From: Salinicola halophilus
GTDB taxonomy: Bacteria > Pseudomonadota > Gammaproteobacteria > Pseudomonadales > Halomonadaceae
Assembly: GCF_003206155.1 (NCBI RefSeq)
Contig: NZ_PZJV01000001.1
Coordinates: forward strand, 1 to 64,000
Direction: 5' to 3'
DNA length: 64,000 nt
The notes under the pieces are model-generated. The model saw nothing but the letters and a program-made list of their open reading frames with translations. It ran no database searches and was not told where the DNA came from. The position numbers and the translations under genes were made by a program. Below are positions 29,901 through 39,567 of the stretch, piece after piece (positions within the stretch are counted from its first letter, which is position 1; every line of letters begins with the position of its first letter).

Positions 29901-31427
29901 AGCGGGGCGCTGGTGGCGATCCACGCGCCGGGCAGCAAGTCCCAGGCCAATCCGATGGCCAACCACGACAGCCTCTACAGTCAGTCGTTTCTGCCCAAGG
30001 TGGCCAACGGTGAATACGCCAGCGCCACGTTCGGGCGCAACCAGGTGCCGGATGCCTGGCTGGGTGACGACGTCTTCGGTATCTCCATCGCCAATCTCTC
30101 CACCGACCCGTCGCTCAATCCGAAGGGCGGCGGGACGCCGCCGGCGGCGTTCGACGGCGTGGAGCGTGGCTATACCGTGCGCACCTTCCAGGCACTGGAC
30201 AAGAACGGCGACGCCATTCCCAACACCTACTTCGTAGCGCAGGACTACACAGGGATCAACTACGACTACAACGACAACGTCTACCTGATCGAGGGAATTC
30301 AGCCCGCCAAGCGGGTCCCGTTCACCGACGATCAAACGCCCTGGTCCCTGGATCACGACGGCCTGACGGTGGAAGCGGCGCGCTTCGACGAAGGCGCGCC
30401 GTACCTCACCTACCGTGACAGCAGCGAAGCGCAGCTCGGCAGCGACTTCCGTGATACCGGCGTTGACATCCGCGGCGACGGGGATGCCATCGGCTGGGTC
30501 GAAAACGGCGAGTGGGTCGAGTACACCATCGACGTTGAAGAGGCGGGGGTCTACGACCTGACGTTCCTCTCCGCGCTCGGCAGCCAGAGCGGCGCGGCGC
30601 GCACCATCACCGCCTCGTTCGACAGCGGCGCCGGTGTCTACGAGCACGCCACCGTTGCCGTCGGCTTCTCGGGCGGGTGGAGCACCTTCCTGCCGACCGA
30701 GAAACAGGGGGTGCTGCTCGAAGCCGGTGAGCAGGTGCTCCGCGTGACCTTCAACGGCGGCGCGCAGAACCTCGAGTCGTTCAGCCTGACGCCGGCGGTA
30801 CAGACGGCCTTCAACGAGAGCGGTACGCCGTGGACGGTGGATGGCGAGTTCACGCTGGCGGCGGCGCTCTACGACGCGGGTGGCGCCGAGGTGGCCTATC
30901 ACGACTCCAGCGAAGTGCAGCTCGGTACCGACTTCCGCGGCGAGGGGGTGGACATCCGCGGCAACGGCGACGCGATCGGCTACATCGAGAATGGGGAATG
31001 GGTCGAGTACACCCTCGATGTCGCGGAGGCGGGTACCTACGCACTCTCCTTCTCCGCGGCGACCCGGTTCAGCGATCGCAGCGTGACGGCGAGCGTCGAG
31101 CGCGACGGTGAGGTCTACGAAAGCGCCGAGGCGCAGCCGGTGATCAATAGCGGCGACTGGAACACCTACCGCGCCAACGACGGCATCGAGCTCGATCTCG
31201 CGGCCGGCGAGCAGACCCTTCGGTTGACCTTCAACGGCGGCTCGATGAACGTCTCCGAGTTCACGCTCACCGAGGTGGCCGGCAGCAGCGCCTCCTCGAG
31301 CGTGGCGCGGATGCAGAGTCTGTCACTGGAGGCGTCGGCGCTCGCGCCGGTCGACGAGGCGCCGGTGATGAGCGACGACGTGTCTCTCGCGGGCGTCGAG
31401 TATCACCCGGTCGCCGAGATCGCGTAA
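23970..31427 (+). CDS. Giant modular carbohydrate-binding / sugar-dehydrogenase-like protein, candidate type I secretion substrate
   Basis: 2485 aa with no N-terminal signal peptide. Modules (approximate residues): N-terminal Ig-like 1-110; CBM-like beta-sandwich A 123-273, B 281-432, C 441-592 (A and C are close copies; each ends GPNID); malectin-like 603-801 (IRINFQ...YLEIQPL); Ig-like 808-947; six-bladed-propeller region 956-1441. Then CBM-like D 1455-1624 and E 1635-1764; choice-of-anchor/ASH-like 1773-1901; an unassigned segment 1902-2113; CBM6-like F 2116-2278 and G 2279-2438 (tandem copies); tail 2439-2485. The propeller has GDHVTNSVVF, FATGIRNAYDLVW and RGGYYGHPNP, which match the His, Arg-Asn and YGxP positions of glucose/sorbosone dehydrogenases. 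No RTX nonapeptides are seen. The missing signal peptide and the adjacent PrtD-type exporter suggest export by a C-terminal signal. The start ATG 23970 follows AAGGG. Likely an extracellular glycan-binding protein, perhaps with sugar oxidase activity. Confidence 0.85.
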   Translation: MFTLAIVDVQTGAIVETLEPGDALTRDRLDDVYRLAVSPQSSAGFDATTVTSVTLGLVDAAGNATTQTSDAVPFWFSLADLATGAAGLTLTPFDADGNALASGRQVQGLEVVPAEGWRGGVFGLQGTSIGIDDGGSLPDTAIRSAANPESNPGAGADGLWNGHSGDGYLDMGRQLGDASYFDVTVESAGTYLLDVRYASSGPSGLGRPMAVRVDQGVQGTLDFANTGSGNAGWQTWEHATLSLTLDAGTQRIRLENLMADGPNIDSLSLSPVELGALPASFVIQAENTERVTILDFGASDDPALTRVVDADHPDAAGNVRAGAINGSYIDIGSDAGDAIVFHADPSASGIYTATIRYANGGTGDRPMLVGSGEGATTLLSFPPTGGWNQWSEVTVSLPLRYGGTDVKITLPTAGEGGMPNGPNIDQIVFDYESALPVDSSLVFEIQGEALTPDDGNSAPDTVVRDAFNRESNPAAGSDGLWGDFTGTGYLDMGGQAGDAAGFEVSVNEAGTYLLTVRYASGAPGTRQMTLSVDGELQGVIGFGSTGTGAAGWENWSEKTYEVDLEAGVNTVRLANVSNGGPNIDRISLNTLPDEVIEPGDRSPIRINFQPASATTPEGYVADTGLAFGQQSLTIGGVAHAFGWVTEASIADGTANGTTPMAIVGHDPDALGDRSDTLAGIDPRQATYAGFDKPGYADKAGWEIELEDGYYEVTISIGDSGGAYDSVNVINAEGEAFNTPFASQRPANFPADGEPMDDSDGYRSSLVTRVVQVVDGRLTLDAIGVNSDNTEIQYLEIQPLPDLTPNDDRAAPLDYAQFISPRAVAGVGQNEIAFDLQPQDGSLPVGIDPTSDFFIGLSVVEGRGGALLESLNDGSVRLFETVSGREVGFNINTTGGFDSLTISPKGGLEAFTSYTLVIDGFQDRGSNTDPDAPTREFQKFSSTFVTGAQPPAVDSEVGFSTHLELDGAADGAYLFTSTTMSPDNSKVYVSTMNGEIKRFDIDPANGDLVNGQTLELDYFQGESGPRGIVGLTFDPTDPNVLWVTDNDPIPLTGRDNGVPDFSGRVSKVTINESDATFSASAEPYIVGLPRSNGDHVTNSVVFQANDAYDAVSNPDVPPYLLYLSQGANTAMGQDDSAWGNRPERLLNASVLEIDPYRQAPPGGFDVSTEPLPADGSNGRYEDDDNDLKNGPIDMGGGQYLVFAQNGTASMQDADGNVLIDYYDPFADDAVLKIFATGIRNAYDLVWHSNGSLYLPTNGSAAGGSTPDDPRTPQNEGLINVGKQDDYLFKVERGGYYGHPNPLHDQYILNGANPTAGDDPNEVDEYPEGQNPDPGYDADDAYSLGENRSPNGAIEYASNIFGATLKGSLLFVEYSGGNDIRWVTLDADGNVAEDTVLRDTNGQIISYVDPLDIIENPLTGQLYLMTLNRSNGQSQIVRLDPVPGDVVQPGDGSGELVSLITIQAEDETQAVIAAGSGAQISIRDGDNPEPSATNPPYGVRPGAFGLDGNTDYSDGVVGGYADFGNTSADFITFNFDVGANQVGESVLRVRYANGAPTDRPLEVFVNGESVGTFGFAPPTGVSGNAAWNTWQTLDIPAELISGANSVRFQAINAGPNIDQLEVLVTESAEPVPPAVDNRFEAEAATLAGGAIVIPETDVDRDASGNGFVDFVGNTNQSITWDVETAASGVHEVTIGYSLTAGKADRPMGLTVNGVTQPAVNFPALSQTPGDWVTQTFQVALGAGDNTLTLTAPRGVGPDIDYLQIGNAPLAGSSEGAIAVTSTDPTYFPDRVVFNYLEDNDVANTPREYKDSGSVVIANNGTGDLTVSDVAIDGPFRLADPDALDDLVLAPGSSIEVEVLFNRAAYTPPTSNAADGVFEGTMTVTSNDADQPVTDIQLAGFWQARDEGGWEPNLNEIWRVFGFGNHIEGLSTLDGGGQSVLQNFDLYQAADPNEVLSRYWQIADGATTAKVTQLAALHGDSGALVAIHAPGSKSQANPMANHDSLYSQSFLPKVANGEYASATFGRNQVPDAWLGDDVFGISIANLSTDPSLNPKGGGTPPAAFDGVERGYTVRTFQALDKNGDAIPNTYFVAQDYTGINYDYNDNVYLIEGIQPAKRVPFTDDQTPWSLDHDGLTVEAARFDEGAPYLTYRDSSEAQLGSDFRDTGVDIRGDGDAIGWVENGEWVEYTIDVEEAGVYDLTFLSALGSQSGAARTITASFDSGAGVYEHATVAVGFSGGWSTFLPTEKQGVLLEAGEQVLRVTFNGGAQNLESFSLTPAVQTAFNESGTPWTVDGEFTLAAALYDAGGAEVAYHDSSEVQLGTDFRGEGVDIRGNGDAIGYIENGEWVEYTLDVAEAGTYALSFSAATRFSDRSVTASVERDGEVYESAEAQPVINSGDWNTYRANDGIELDLAAGEQTLRLTFNGGSMNVSEFTLTEVAGSSASSSVARMQSLSLEASALAPVDEAPVMSDDVSLAGVEYHPVAEIA

Positions 31428-31455
31428 GCGCATCATCCAGTCGCCGAGATCGCGT
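31401..31455 (+). repeat. 30-bp tandem duplication across the stop codon of the giant gene
   Basis: Bases 31401-31425 recur at 31431-31455 with 22 of 25 identical; the core GTCGCCGAGATCGCGT (31410 and 31440) is exact. The period is 30 bp, so frame is kept: the first copy encodes YHPVAEIA and stop, the second would encode HHPVAEIA in the same frame after the stop. Confidence 0.8.
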
Positions 31456-31494
31456 GGCGACACCGACGGGGCGCTGCTCGCGCCCGGCCAATCC

Positions 31495-31530
31495 AAGGCC
31501 CCACCCCGAAGCGTTTCGGGCTGGGGCCTT
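31495..31530. terminator. Bidirectional hairpin terminator
   Basis: A strong stem AAGGCCCC-CCCGAA / TTCGGG-GGGGCCTT lies 68 bp after the giant gene stop and 44 bp from the stop of the convergent MFS gene. A-rich and T-rich ends (AAGG / CCTT, then CTTCTT) flank it. It can serve both transcripts. Confidence 0.75.
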
Positions 31531-31573
31531 CTTGCGTCAGGGAGGTGTGATCCGCCGCGACTTTGACGGTGGC

Positions 31574-32809
31574 CTATTCGGATCGTCGCCCGGGGCGTAG
31601 CGCGAGGATGACCACGGCGATGCAGGTCAGGGAGCAGGCGAACATCGCGGCGATGACGTAGCCCAGCGTCTCCGGCAGCAGCGTGGAGAGCGCGCTCAGC
31701 CCCCCGGCGATACCGAACTGTGTCGCGCCCAGCAGCGACGCGGCGGTGCCGCCGTGACGCGAGAAGAACTCCATGTAGCAGGCCTGGTTGTTGGGTACGA
31801 TGCCGCCCTGAGCGCCGATGGTCAGCATCATCGCCGGCAGGAACAGCCAGATCGAGACGTCGAGCGCGGTCGCCAGACAGAGCAGCAGCACGCCGGTGAA
31901 CTGCAGACAGAGGCAGGCGACGAGAATCTGTCGCGAAGCGAAACGATTGAGCAGCGCCCGGTTGGTCAGGTTCACCACCAGCATCATCACGATGTTGGCG
32001 CCGAAGAGCAGTGAAAAGCTGCTCTCCGAGCGACCGAAGTGGCTCTGATAGATGAAAGAAGCGTGGGTGATGAAGAGCATCATCACCGAGAAGGCGAACG
32101 CCTGTAGCGCCAGATGGGCCAGCGCCGGACGTGTCGTCAGCACGGCGCGATAGCGCGTCAGCAGTGTCGACTCGCCGTCGGCCGCGGGTCGCGCGGCGCC
32201 GGCTTGCCCGCCGATGGCCGAGGCGCGCAGCACGACCCGCGCCTGCAGCGGTATCAGGCAGAGCGCATAGACGGCGAGGAAGGCGAAGATACCGTGCCAT
32301 CCGCTCAGCGCGAGCAGCGCCGTGCCCAGGCTGGGGGCGACGCCGGGCGCGACCACCATGATCAACCCGATCATACTGAAGAGTTTGGCGGCCTCCTGTC
32401 CGTGTACGCGATCCCTGACCAGCGCGGGAATCAGCACCATCACCCAGCCGCTGCCGAAAGCCTGCACGGCGCGCAGGGCGAGTAGCGCCGGCAGCGACGT
32501 CACCTGCGTGATGGCGAGTGACGCCAGCGCGAAGATCGCAAGGCCCGCGATCATCAGCCGACTTCGCCCCCACTGATCCGACAGCGGCCCGCCGACGAGC
32601 TGGCCCAGCGCCAGCGCGAAGATGTAGATCGACAGACTGCGCGAGACCTCGCTGACACCGACGCCGAGCTCCCGGGCCATCTGAGGAAAGGCGGGGAGGT
32701 AGGCGTCGATCGCCAGCGGACCGAGCGCCATGGTCATGGCAAGCACGAGCGGCAGCGTGGCGGGGTAGGAGCGTGACGGCGTGTCGGGGGCAGTACGATG
32801 ACGGGGCAT
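31574..32809 (-). CDS. MFS drug efflux transporter, Bcr/CflA family
   Basis: Inner-membrane proton-coupled exporter of the 12-helix DHA1 Bcr/CflA group (bicyclomycin, chloramphenicol and related compounds). The 411-aa product shows the family start MALGPLAIDAYLPAFPQMAREL and the motif A region GQLVGGPLSDQWGRSRLMIAGL. It also has LRAVQAFGSGWVMVLIPALVRDR and GVAPSLGTALLALSGWHGIFAFLA. The ATG at 32809 (MPRHRTAPDT) gives the normal length; the open frame reaches 32953, into a region overlapping nothing conserved. The ribosome binding site is weak. It is 100 bp downstream of holA on the same strand, where E. coli has nadD. The substrate is unknown. Confidence 0.88.
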   Translation of the reverse strand: MPRHRTAPDTPSRSYPATLPLVLAMTMALGPLAIDAYLPAFPQMARELGVGVSEVSRSLSIYIFALALGQLVGGPLSDQWGRSRLMIAGLAIFALASLAITQVTSLPALLALRAVQAFGSGWVMVLIPALVRDRVHGQEAAKLFSMIGLIMVVAPGVAPSLGTALLALSGWHGIFAFLAVYALCLIPLQARVVLRASAIGGQAGAARPAADGESTLLTRYRAVLTTRPALAHLALQAFAFSVMMLFITHASFIYQSHFGRSESSFSLLFGANIVMMLVVNLTNRALLNRFASRQILVACLCLQFTGVLLLCLATALDVSIWLFLPAMMLTIGAQGGIVPNNQACYMEFFSRHGGTAASLLGATQFGIAGGLSALSTLLPETLGYVIAAMFACSLTCIAVVILALRPGRRSE

Positions 32810-32909
32810 GCGGACAACGATCAAAGGCGATGAGTGGTGGCGGCCGACCTGGCCAGCCCGCCGGCGGTTACCGGTCGGCGGGGGCGACGGCCGCACTTGG
32901 CGGATCGGT

Positions 32910-33968
32910 TCAGGTGGTGCGGTAGGCGTACGCCATCTCGGCGAGCAGCCCACGACCGCCGGCGAGCGTCAGCGCCAGATCGCCGAGTGCGTCCCACAGT
33001 GGCAGGGCGACGGCGCCCTTCACCGCGAGATCGATTCGCTGGGCGAACATCAGAAGCTTGTGCAGGCGGCGCTGGGGCAGCCGGTTGAGCGCCTGCTTAT
33101 AGCCCGGGCGACGCTTCTCGGGGATCATCGGCCGCTGCGCCTTGCAGGCGTGCTCGAGACTCTGCCCCTGATCGAGATGCTGAAAGATCGACAGCAGGAT
33201 GCGCAGCTCTCGCGTCAGCGCCCACAGCACCACCGGCGCTTCGACGCCTTCCTGCTTGAGCCCGGTGACGATGCGCACCACGCGCTCGCGCTCGCCGCGC
33301 AAACAGGCATCGGTGAGGGCGAAGACGTCGTAGCGGGCGCTGCTCTCCACGCCGCTGGCGATGGCGTCCACGTCGAGGCGCGCGTTGGGGGGCAGCAGCA
33401 GCGCTAGTTTCTTCAGCTCCTGGTCCGCCGCGAGCAGGTTGCCCTCGGTGCGTTCGCCGAGCAGCCGCGCGGCCTCCCAGTCGAGATTGAGACCGTGGAG
33501 ATTGGCCCGGTCGCGCATCCAGTAGACCAGCCGCTGGTGATCCACCGGCCATACGGGGACGAAGAGCCCGAGCTTGTCCAGCGCCTTGAACCATTTGCTC
33601 GACTGCGCCTTGCGATCGAGACGCTGGCTCGACAGCAGCAGCACGTTGTCGCTCCCGCTTGCCTGCTCGGCGTAGGCCTCCAGCGCCTTGCCACCGTCCT
33701 GCCCCGGCGACTGACCGCCGAGACGGACTTCGATCAGCTTCTGCGACGCGAACAGCGACAGGCTCGCCGCCGACTCGAGCAGCTGAGTCCACTGGAACCC
33801 CGACTCGACGTGGAGCACTTCGCGCTCCTCGATGCCGCGTTCGCGGGCGACCCGGCGCACGGTATCGCAGGCCTCCATGTGAATCAGCGGCTCGTCGCCG
33901 GAGACGATGACCACCGGCGGCAGGCGCTTGGCCAGCGACGCTTCCAGCTTGTCGGGAAAGACCTTCAT
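32910..33968 (-). CDS. holA: DNA polymerase III subunit delta
   Basis: Clamp-loader delta subunit that opens the beta sliding clamp. The 352-aa product is close to E. coli HolA (343). It begins MKVFPDKLEASLAKRLPPVVIVSGDEPLIHMEACD, with the delta-type PDKL and GDEP-L motifs. It continues through RLDRKAQSSKWFKALDKLG and the all-helical C-terminal domain (ARYDVFALTDACLRGE, RELRILLSIFQH). The start overlaps the lptE stop by 4 bp, the conserved leuS-lptE-holA arrangement of enterobacteria and relatives. Confidence 0.95.
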   Translation of the reverse strand: MKVFPDKLEASLAKRLPPVVIVSGDEPLIHMEACDTVRRVARERGIEEREVLHVESGFQWTQLLESAASLSLFASQKLIEVRLGGQSPGQDGGKALEAYAEQASGSDNVLLLSSQRLDRKAQSSKWFKALDKLGLFVPVWPVDHQRLVYWMRDRANLHGLNLDWEAARLLGERTEGNLLAADQELKKLALLLPPNARLDVDAIASGVESSARYDVFALTDACLRGERERVVRIVTGLKQEGVEAPVVLWALTRELRILLSIFQHLDQGQSLEHACKAQRPMIPEKRRPGYKQALNRLPQRRLHKLLMFAQRIDLAVKGAVALPLWDALGDLALTLAGGRGLLAEMAYAYRTT

Positions 33969-34453
33969 GGCGTCTCGAGGGCGGCGAGTCTCGCGATCAG
34001 CTGCTCGGCGGCATCCCGACGCAGGCGCTCGACCGCTTCGTCGCGCAGTTCCTGGCGGGAGTAGATGTCGTCGGTCGAGATCAGCGTGGTGGTGGAGACA
34101 TCCAGCTGCTCCTGGTTGAGCAGGTAGGCGCCGTCCGAGGTGCGCTGAACCGAATAGGGCGCGGTGAGCACCAGCTCGATCTCGCGGCTGCCGGAATCCG
34201 CGCGGGTGAGACGGTTCTCGCTGATACGCTCGTCACCCAAGTTGATACGAAGATCGGCGGTGTCGACGATCTGGGTATCGGTACGCTCGATGGCGCGGCG
34301 CACGGTCTCGCTGAACGGCGACACGTTGGCGCTCAGTGCCACCTCATCAAGGCCGAGCACCGGCTGGTTGAGACCGCGCAGCTGAAAGCCGCAGCCAGCC
34401 AGCGTCGTGAGCGCAATCGTCATCAGACCGATGAGAACGGGACGACGGATCAT
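33965..34453 (-). CDS. lptE: LPS-assembly lipoprotein LptE
   Basis: Outer-membrane lipoprotein that plugs LptD and helps insert lipopolysaccharide into the outer leaflet. The 162-aa product starts at ATG 34453 after AAGGAG. It has a lipoprotein signal ending TLAGCGFQLRG, with the lipidated Cys at residue 20 and the CGFxLRG motif diagnostic of LptE. The remainder is beta-rich (ELVLTAPYSVQ) with a helix-rich C-terminus (RDEAVERLRRDAAEQLIARL). It lies between leuS (117 bp upstream) and holA (4-bp overlap). Confidence 0.95.
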   Translation of the reverse strand: MIRRPVLIGLMTIALTTLAGCGFQLRGLNQPVLGLDEVALSANVSPFSETVRRAIERTDTQIVDTADLRINLGDERISENRLTRADSGSREIELVLTAPYSVQRTSDGAYLLNQEQLDVSTTTLISTDDIYSRQELRDEAVERLRRDAAEQLIARLAALETP

Positions 34454-34570
34454 GAAAAGCTCCTTGTCAGAAAACGGCGCCCGCAACCGGCGCCGTGAGT
34501 CGATCTCGAATCCTGCGGGCCGCCCTGGCATTCGAACGTCGACGAAGCCGGACGCGCCCGACCGCCGACG

Positions 34571-37348
<2,778 letters not shown>

Positions 37349-37350
37349 TC

Positions 37351-37899
37351 ATGGACGAACATCAATCAGAGCCCGAGACGCGCTCGCGCTTGAGCGAATC
37401 CTACGAGCGGGTGCTGACGCGGCTGCGAGACGGCGCCGGCGAGCTCTCCTGGGAGAGCTTCCAGCAGGAGCTGGACGAGGCGGTGGCGTTCGAGTCGGAG
37501 TTCGAGGAGTACACCAAGGACGAAGCCGCACTCCTTCGGGCCTGGGTCGAGCGCGACATGCGCGATTTTCGCCAGTTCCTGGCCCGCGGCGGCGAAGGCG
37601 TTGCGGCCTGGCTGGGGATCGACCTGGGCTTCGTCTCGCGCCGCGTGAGCGAAGCGCTGCTGTCGATCGCCGATCGCACCACGATCGACCGCGAGCGCTT
37701 CGAGGACGATCTGGAAGCCGCCCGCGCCGACTACGTCGCCGGCGAGGTGGCGCTACCCGGACGCATGAGCTGCGTCCACTGCGCCAACGCCGTGGTATTC
37801 GATCGCGTCGGCCGGCTCGATGCCTGCCATGAATGCGGCCACCGCTACTTCCGCCGCGACTCCGGCGCCCCGCGACCGCAGGCCGCGCCAGAGGTGTAG
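37351..37899 (+). CDS. ybeL: Zinc ribbon-containing protein (YbeL/DUF1451 family)
   Basis: 182-aa protein of unknown function. It has a long helical N-terminal part (SESYERVLTRLRDGAGELSWESFQQELDEAV, with the GELSWE-like block typical of the family) and a C-terminal zinc ribbon with two CxxC pairs (CVHC and CHEC, residues about 148-170, followed by GHRYFRR). The ATG at 37351 follows CAGGGGG. The divergent position next to leuS is the same as E. coli ybeL, which supports orthology. A TATACT -10-like box is at 37217-37222, without a convincing -35. Confidence 0.9.
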   Translation: MDEHQSEPETRSRLSESYERVLTRLRDGAGELSWESFQQELDEAVAFESEFEEYTKDEAALLRAWVERDMRDFRQFLARGGEGVAAWLGIDLGFVSRRVSEALLSIADRTTIDRERFEDDLEAARADYVAGEVALPGRMSCVHCANAVVFDRVGRLDACHECGHRYFRRDSGAPRPQAAPEV

Positions 37900-37948
37900 G
37901 AGACATACCGTACTGCCGGCGCTGTTCATTCGGCGCCTGGAAACGACA

Positions 37949-37974
37949 ACGCCGGCGAAGCGATTCGCCGGCGT
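37949..37974. terminator. GNRA-capped hairpin between convergent ybeL and MHS genes
   Basis: A perfect 11-bp stem ACGCCGGCGAA / TTCGCCGGCGT with a GCGA tetraloop lies 49 bp past the ybeL stop and 61 bp from the MHS gene stop. There is no long T tract, so it may be a weak or factor-assisted bidirectional terminator. Confidence 0.6.
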
Positions 37975-38035
37975 CGTCGCGCCAGGCCCGGGGCCGCGTT
38001 GGCCGACGGCTCCTGGCTTCAGGTGAGATCGCGAA

Positions 38036-39424
38036 TCAGGAGACCGCCGGCTGCGCCGCTCGACGGGGCGCGTGAGCCCATTCGGTCTCCTCGGCGTCCA
38101 GCGAGCGTCCGGCGGTCTCCGGCAGTTTCATCCCGCCCCACATCGCCAGCAGCGTGATCGCGATCAGATAGAGTGCCGGGGCGAGGTCGTGACCGGTACT
38201 GGCGATCAGCCACGTCGCCACCAGCGGCGCGGTGCCGCCGAAGATCGTGTAGGCCACGTTGTAGCAGAGCGCAGAGCTCGTATAGCGCACCCGGGTCGGG
38301 AACTGTTCGGAGAGCAGCACCGCCGTGACCACGTTGCAGATCACCGCACCCACCGCCATCAGCGCCGCGCCCAGCATCGACGGCAGCCATTCGCCGCTGC
38401 CGGCGAGGGTGTAGGCCGGAAAGACGGCCACGATGAGGCAGGCGCCGGCAGTCAGAATGGTGCGCCGACGACCGACGCGATCGGCATAGCGACCCACCAG
38501 CGGACACAGCAGTCCCGCGAAGACCAGCGCCCCCAGGCTCGCCAACAGCGCCGTGGTCTGGGTGGCGCCGCCCACCACCTGCATGTAGGTCGTGAAGTAG
38601 GTGGTGAACATGTAGAACGACAGTGCCGTCGCCGAGATGAACGCCCCCAGATACAGGATGGTTCGACCATGGGTGCGAAGCGTCTCGCCCAGCGGCGAGT
38701 GCGGCACTGCCTGGCGCTGCTTGAGCGCCTGGAACGCCGGCGACTCGTCCAGGTTCAAGCGCATGTAGAGACCCACCAGCCCCAGCGGCGCGGCGACCAG
38801 AAACGGGATACGCCAGCCCCAGCTCGCCAGCGCCTCTTCGGAGAGAATCGCGCTGACCGCGTAGGCCAGTGCCGCTGCCGAAGCGAAGGCGACGAAGGTC
38901 GAGACCGGCACGAAACTGCCGTAGCGCGCCTTGCGATCCCGCGGGGCGTGCTCCATCACGAAGGCGCAGGCGCCGGCATACTCGCCGCCGGCGGAGAAGC
39001 CCTGGATGCAGCGGGCCAGCGCCAGCGCGACCGGCGCCAGCAAACCCACGCTCTGATAGGTAGGCAGCACGCCAATGAGCGTCGTCGCGCCCGCCATCAG
39101 CAGCACCGTCATCGAGAGCACGCGCTTGCGGCCGATCTTGTCGCCGAGCATGCCGAAGAAGATGCCGCCCAGCGGGCGCAGGGCGAACGCCACCGCGAAG
39201 ACGGCGAAGGTCTGCAGCAGGGCCAGTGCCGGGTCGCCCTGGGGGAAGAAATGCTCGGCGATGATCACCGCCAGAAAACCGTAGACCGCGAAATCGAACC
39301 ACTCGACGAAATTGCCGATCGCCGACGCTGCAATCACCTTGCGCAGTGTCGCCAGGTCGACGCTGGGCGGGGTGCCCGGTTCAGGCGAGTCGGGATTGTT
39401 GTTGTTGTCGCTTGGTGCGGACAT
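38036..39424 (-). CDS. MFS transporter, metabolite:H+ symporter (MHS) family
   Basis: 462-aa 12-helix secondary importer of the MHS group, which includes KgtP, ProP, CitA and ShiA. Visible family motifs: IGNFVEWFDFAVYGFLA in helix 1; ALRPLGGIFFGMLGDKIGRKR (motif A); RCIQGFSAGGEYAGACAF; ASWGWRIPFLVAAPLGLVGLYMRLNLDESPAF; and LSEQFPTRVRYTSSALCYN. The N-terminal 25 residues are polar with a run of four Asn. Substrates in the family are organic acids, betaines or quaternary amines. The 2-oxoadipate dioxygenase gene just upstream on the same strand makes an organic acid plausible, but this is inference. Confidence 0.9.
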   Translation of the reverse strand: MSAPSDNNNNPDSPEPGTPPSVDLATLRKVIAASAIGNFVEWFDFAVYGFLAVIIAEHFFPQGDPALALLQTFAVFAVAFALRPLGGIFFGMLGDKIGRKRVLSMTVLLMAGATTLIGVLPTYQSVGLLAPVALALARCIQGFSAGGEYAGACAFVMEHAPRDRKARYGSFVPVSTFVAFASAAALAYAVSAILSEEALASWGWRIPFLVAAPLGLVGLYMRLNLDESPAFQALKQRQAVPHSPLGETLRTHGRTILYLGAFISATALSFYMFTTYFTTYMQVVGGATQTTALLASLGALVFAGLLCPLVGRYADRVGRRRTILTAGACLIVAVFPAYTLAGSGEWLPSMLGAALMAVGAVICNVVTAVLLSEQFPTRVRYTSSALCYNVAYTIFGGTAPLVATWLIASTGHDLAPALYLIAITLLAMWGGMKLPETAGRSLDAEETEWAHAPRRAAQPAVS

Positions 39425-39510
39425 GCAGGCACTCCTCGAACGGGACGTTGGCCTGCCAGTCTACGAAGTTAGGGCCCGCGTCGAGGGGCGCGGGCGACAC
39501 CGGTGATTCC

Positions 39511-39545
39511 GATTGCGACACGCCTCGCGATCGGCTGTCGCAATC
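39511..39545. promoter_or_regulatory. Perfect 10-bp inverted repeat between hglS and the MHS gene
   Basis: GATTGCGACA (39511-39520) and TGTCGCAATC (39536-39545) are exact complements with a 15-nt spacer. It sits 87 bp upstream of the MHS start and 23 bp after the hglS stop (minus strand). No T tract follows on either strand, so an operator for the transporter is as likely as a terminator. A second hairpin GCCCGCG/CGCGGGC is nearby at about 39474-39495. Confidence 0.45.
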
Positions 39546-39567
39546 GGCCATCGCTATCGCGGCGGGA

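Noticed and set aside
27006-30902. Antisense open frame of 1298 codons opposite the giant gene
   Set aside because: Its residues (long runs of V, G, R, H, D) mirror the GC-rich codons of the sense gene; no domain, no ribosome binding site, and the sense strand has clear modules.
23970-31427. RTX calcium-binding repeats in the giant protein
   Set aside because: I looked for GGxGxDxLx repeats and found only single GDGYLDMG-like strings that belong to the CBM-like modules.
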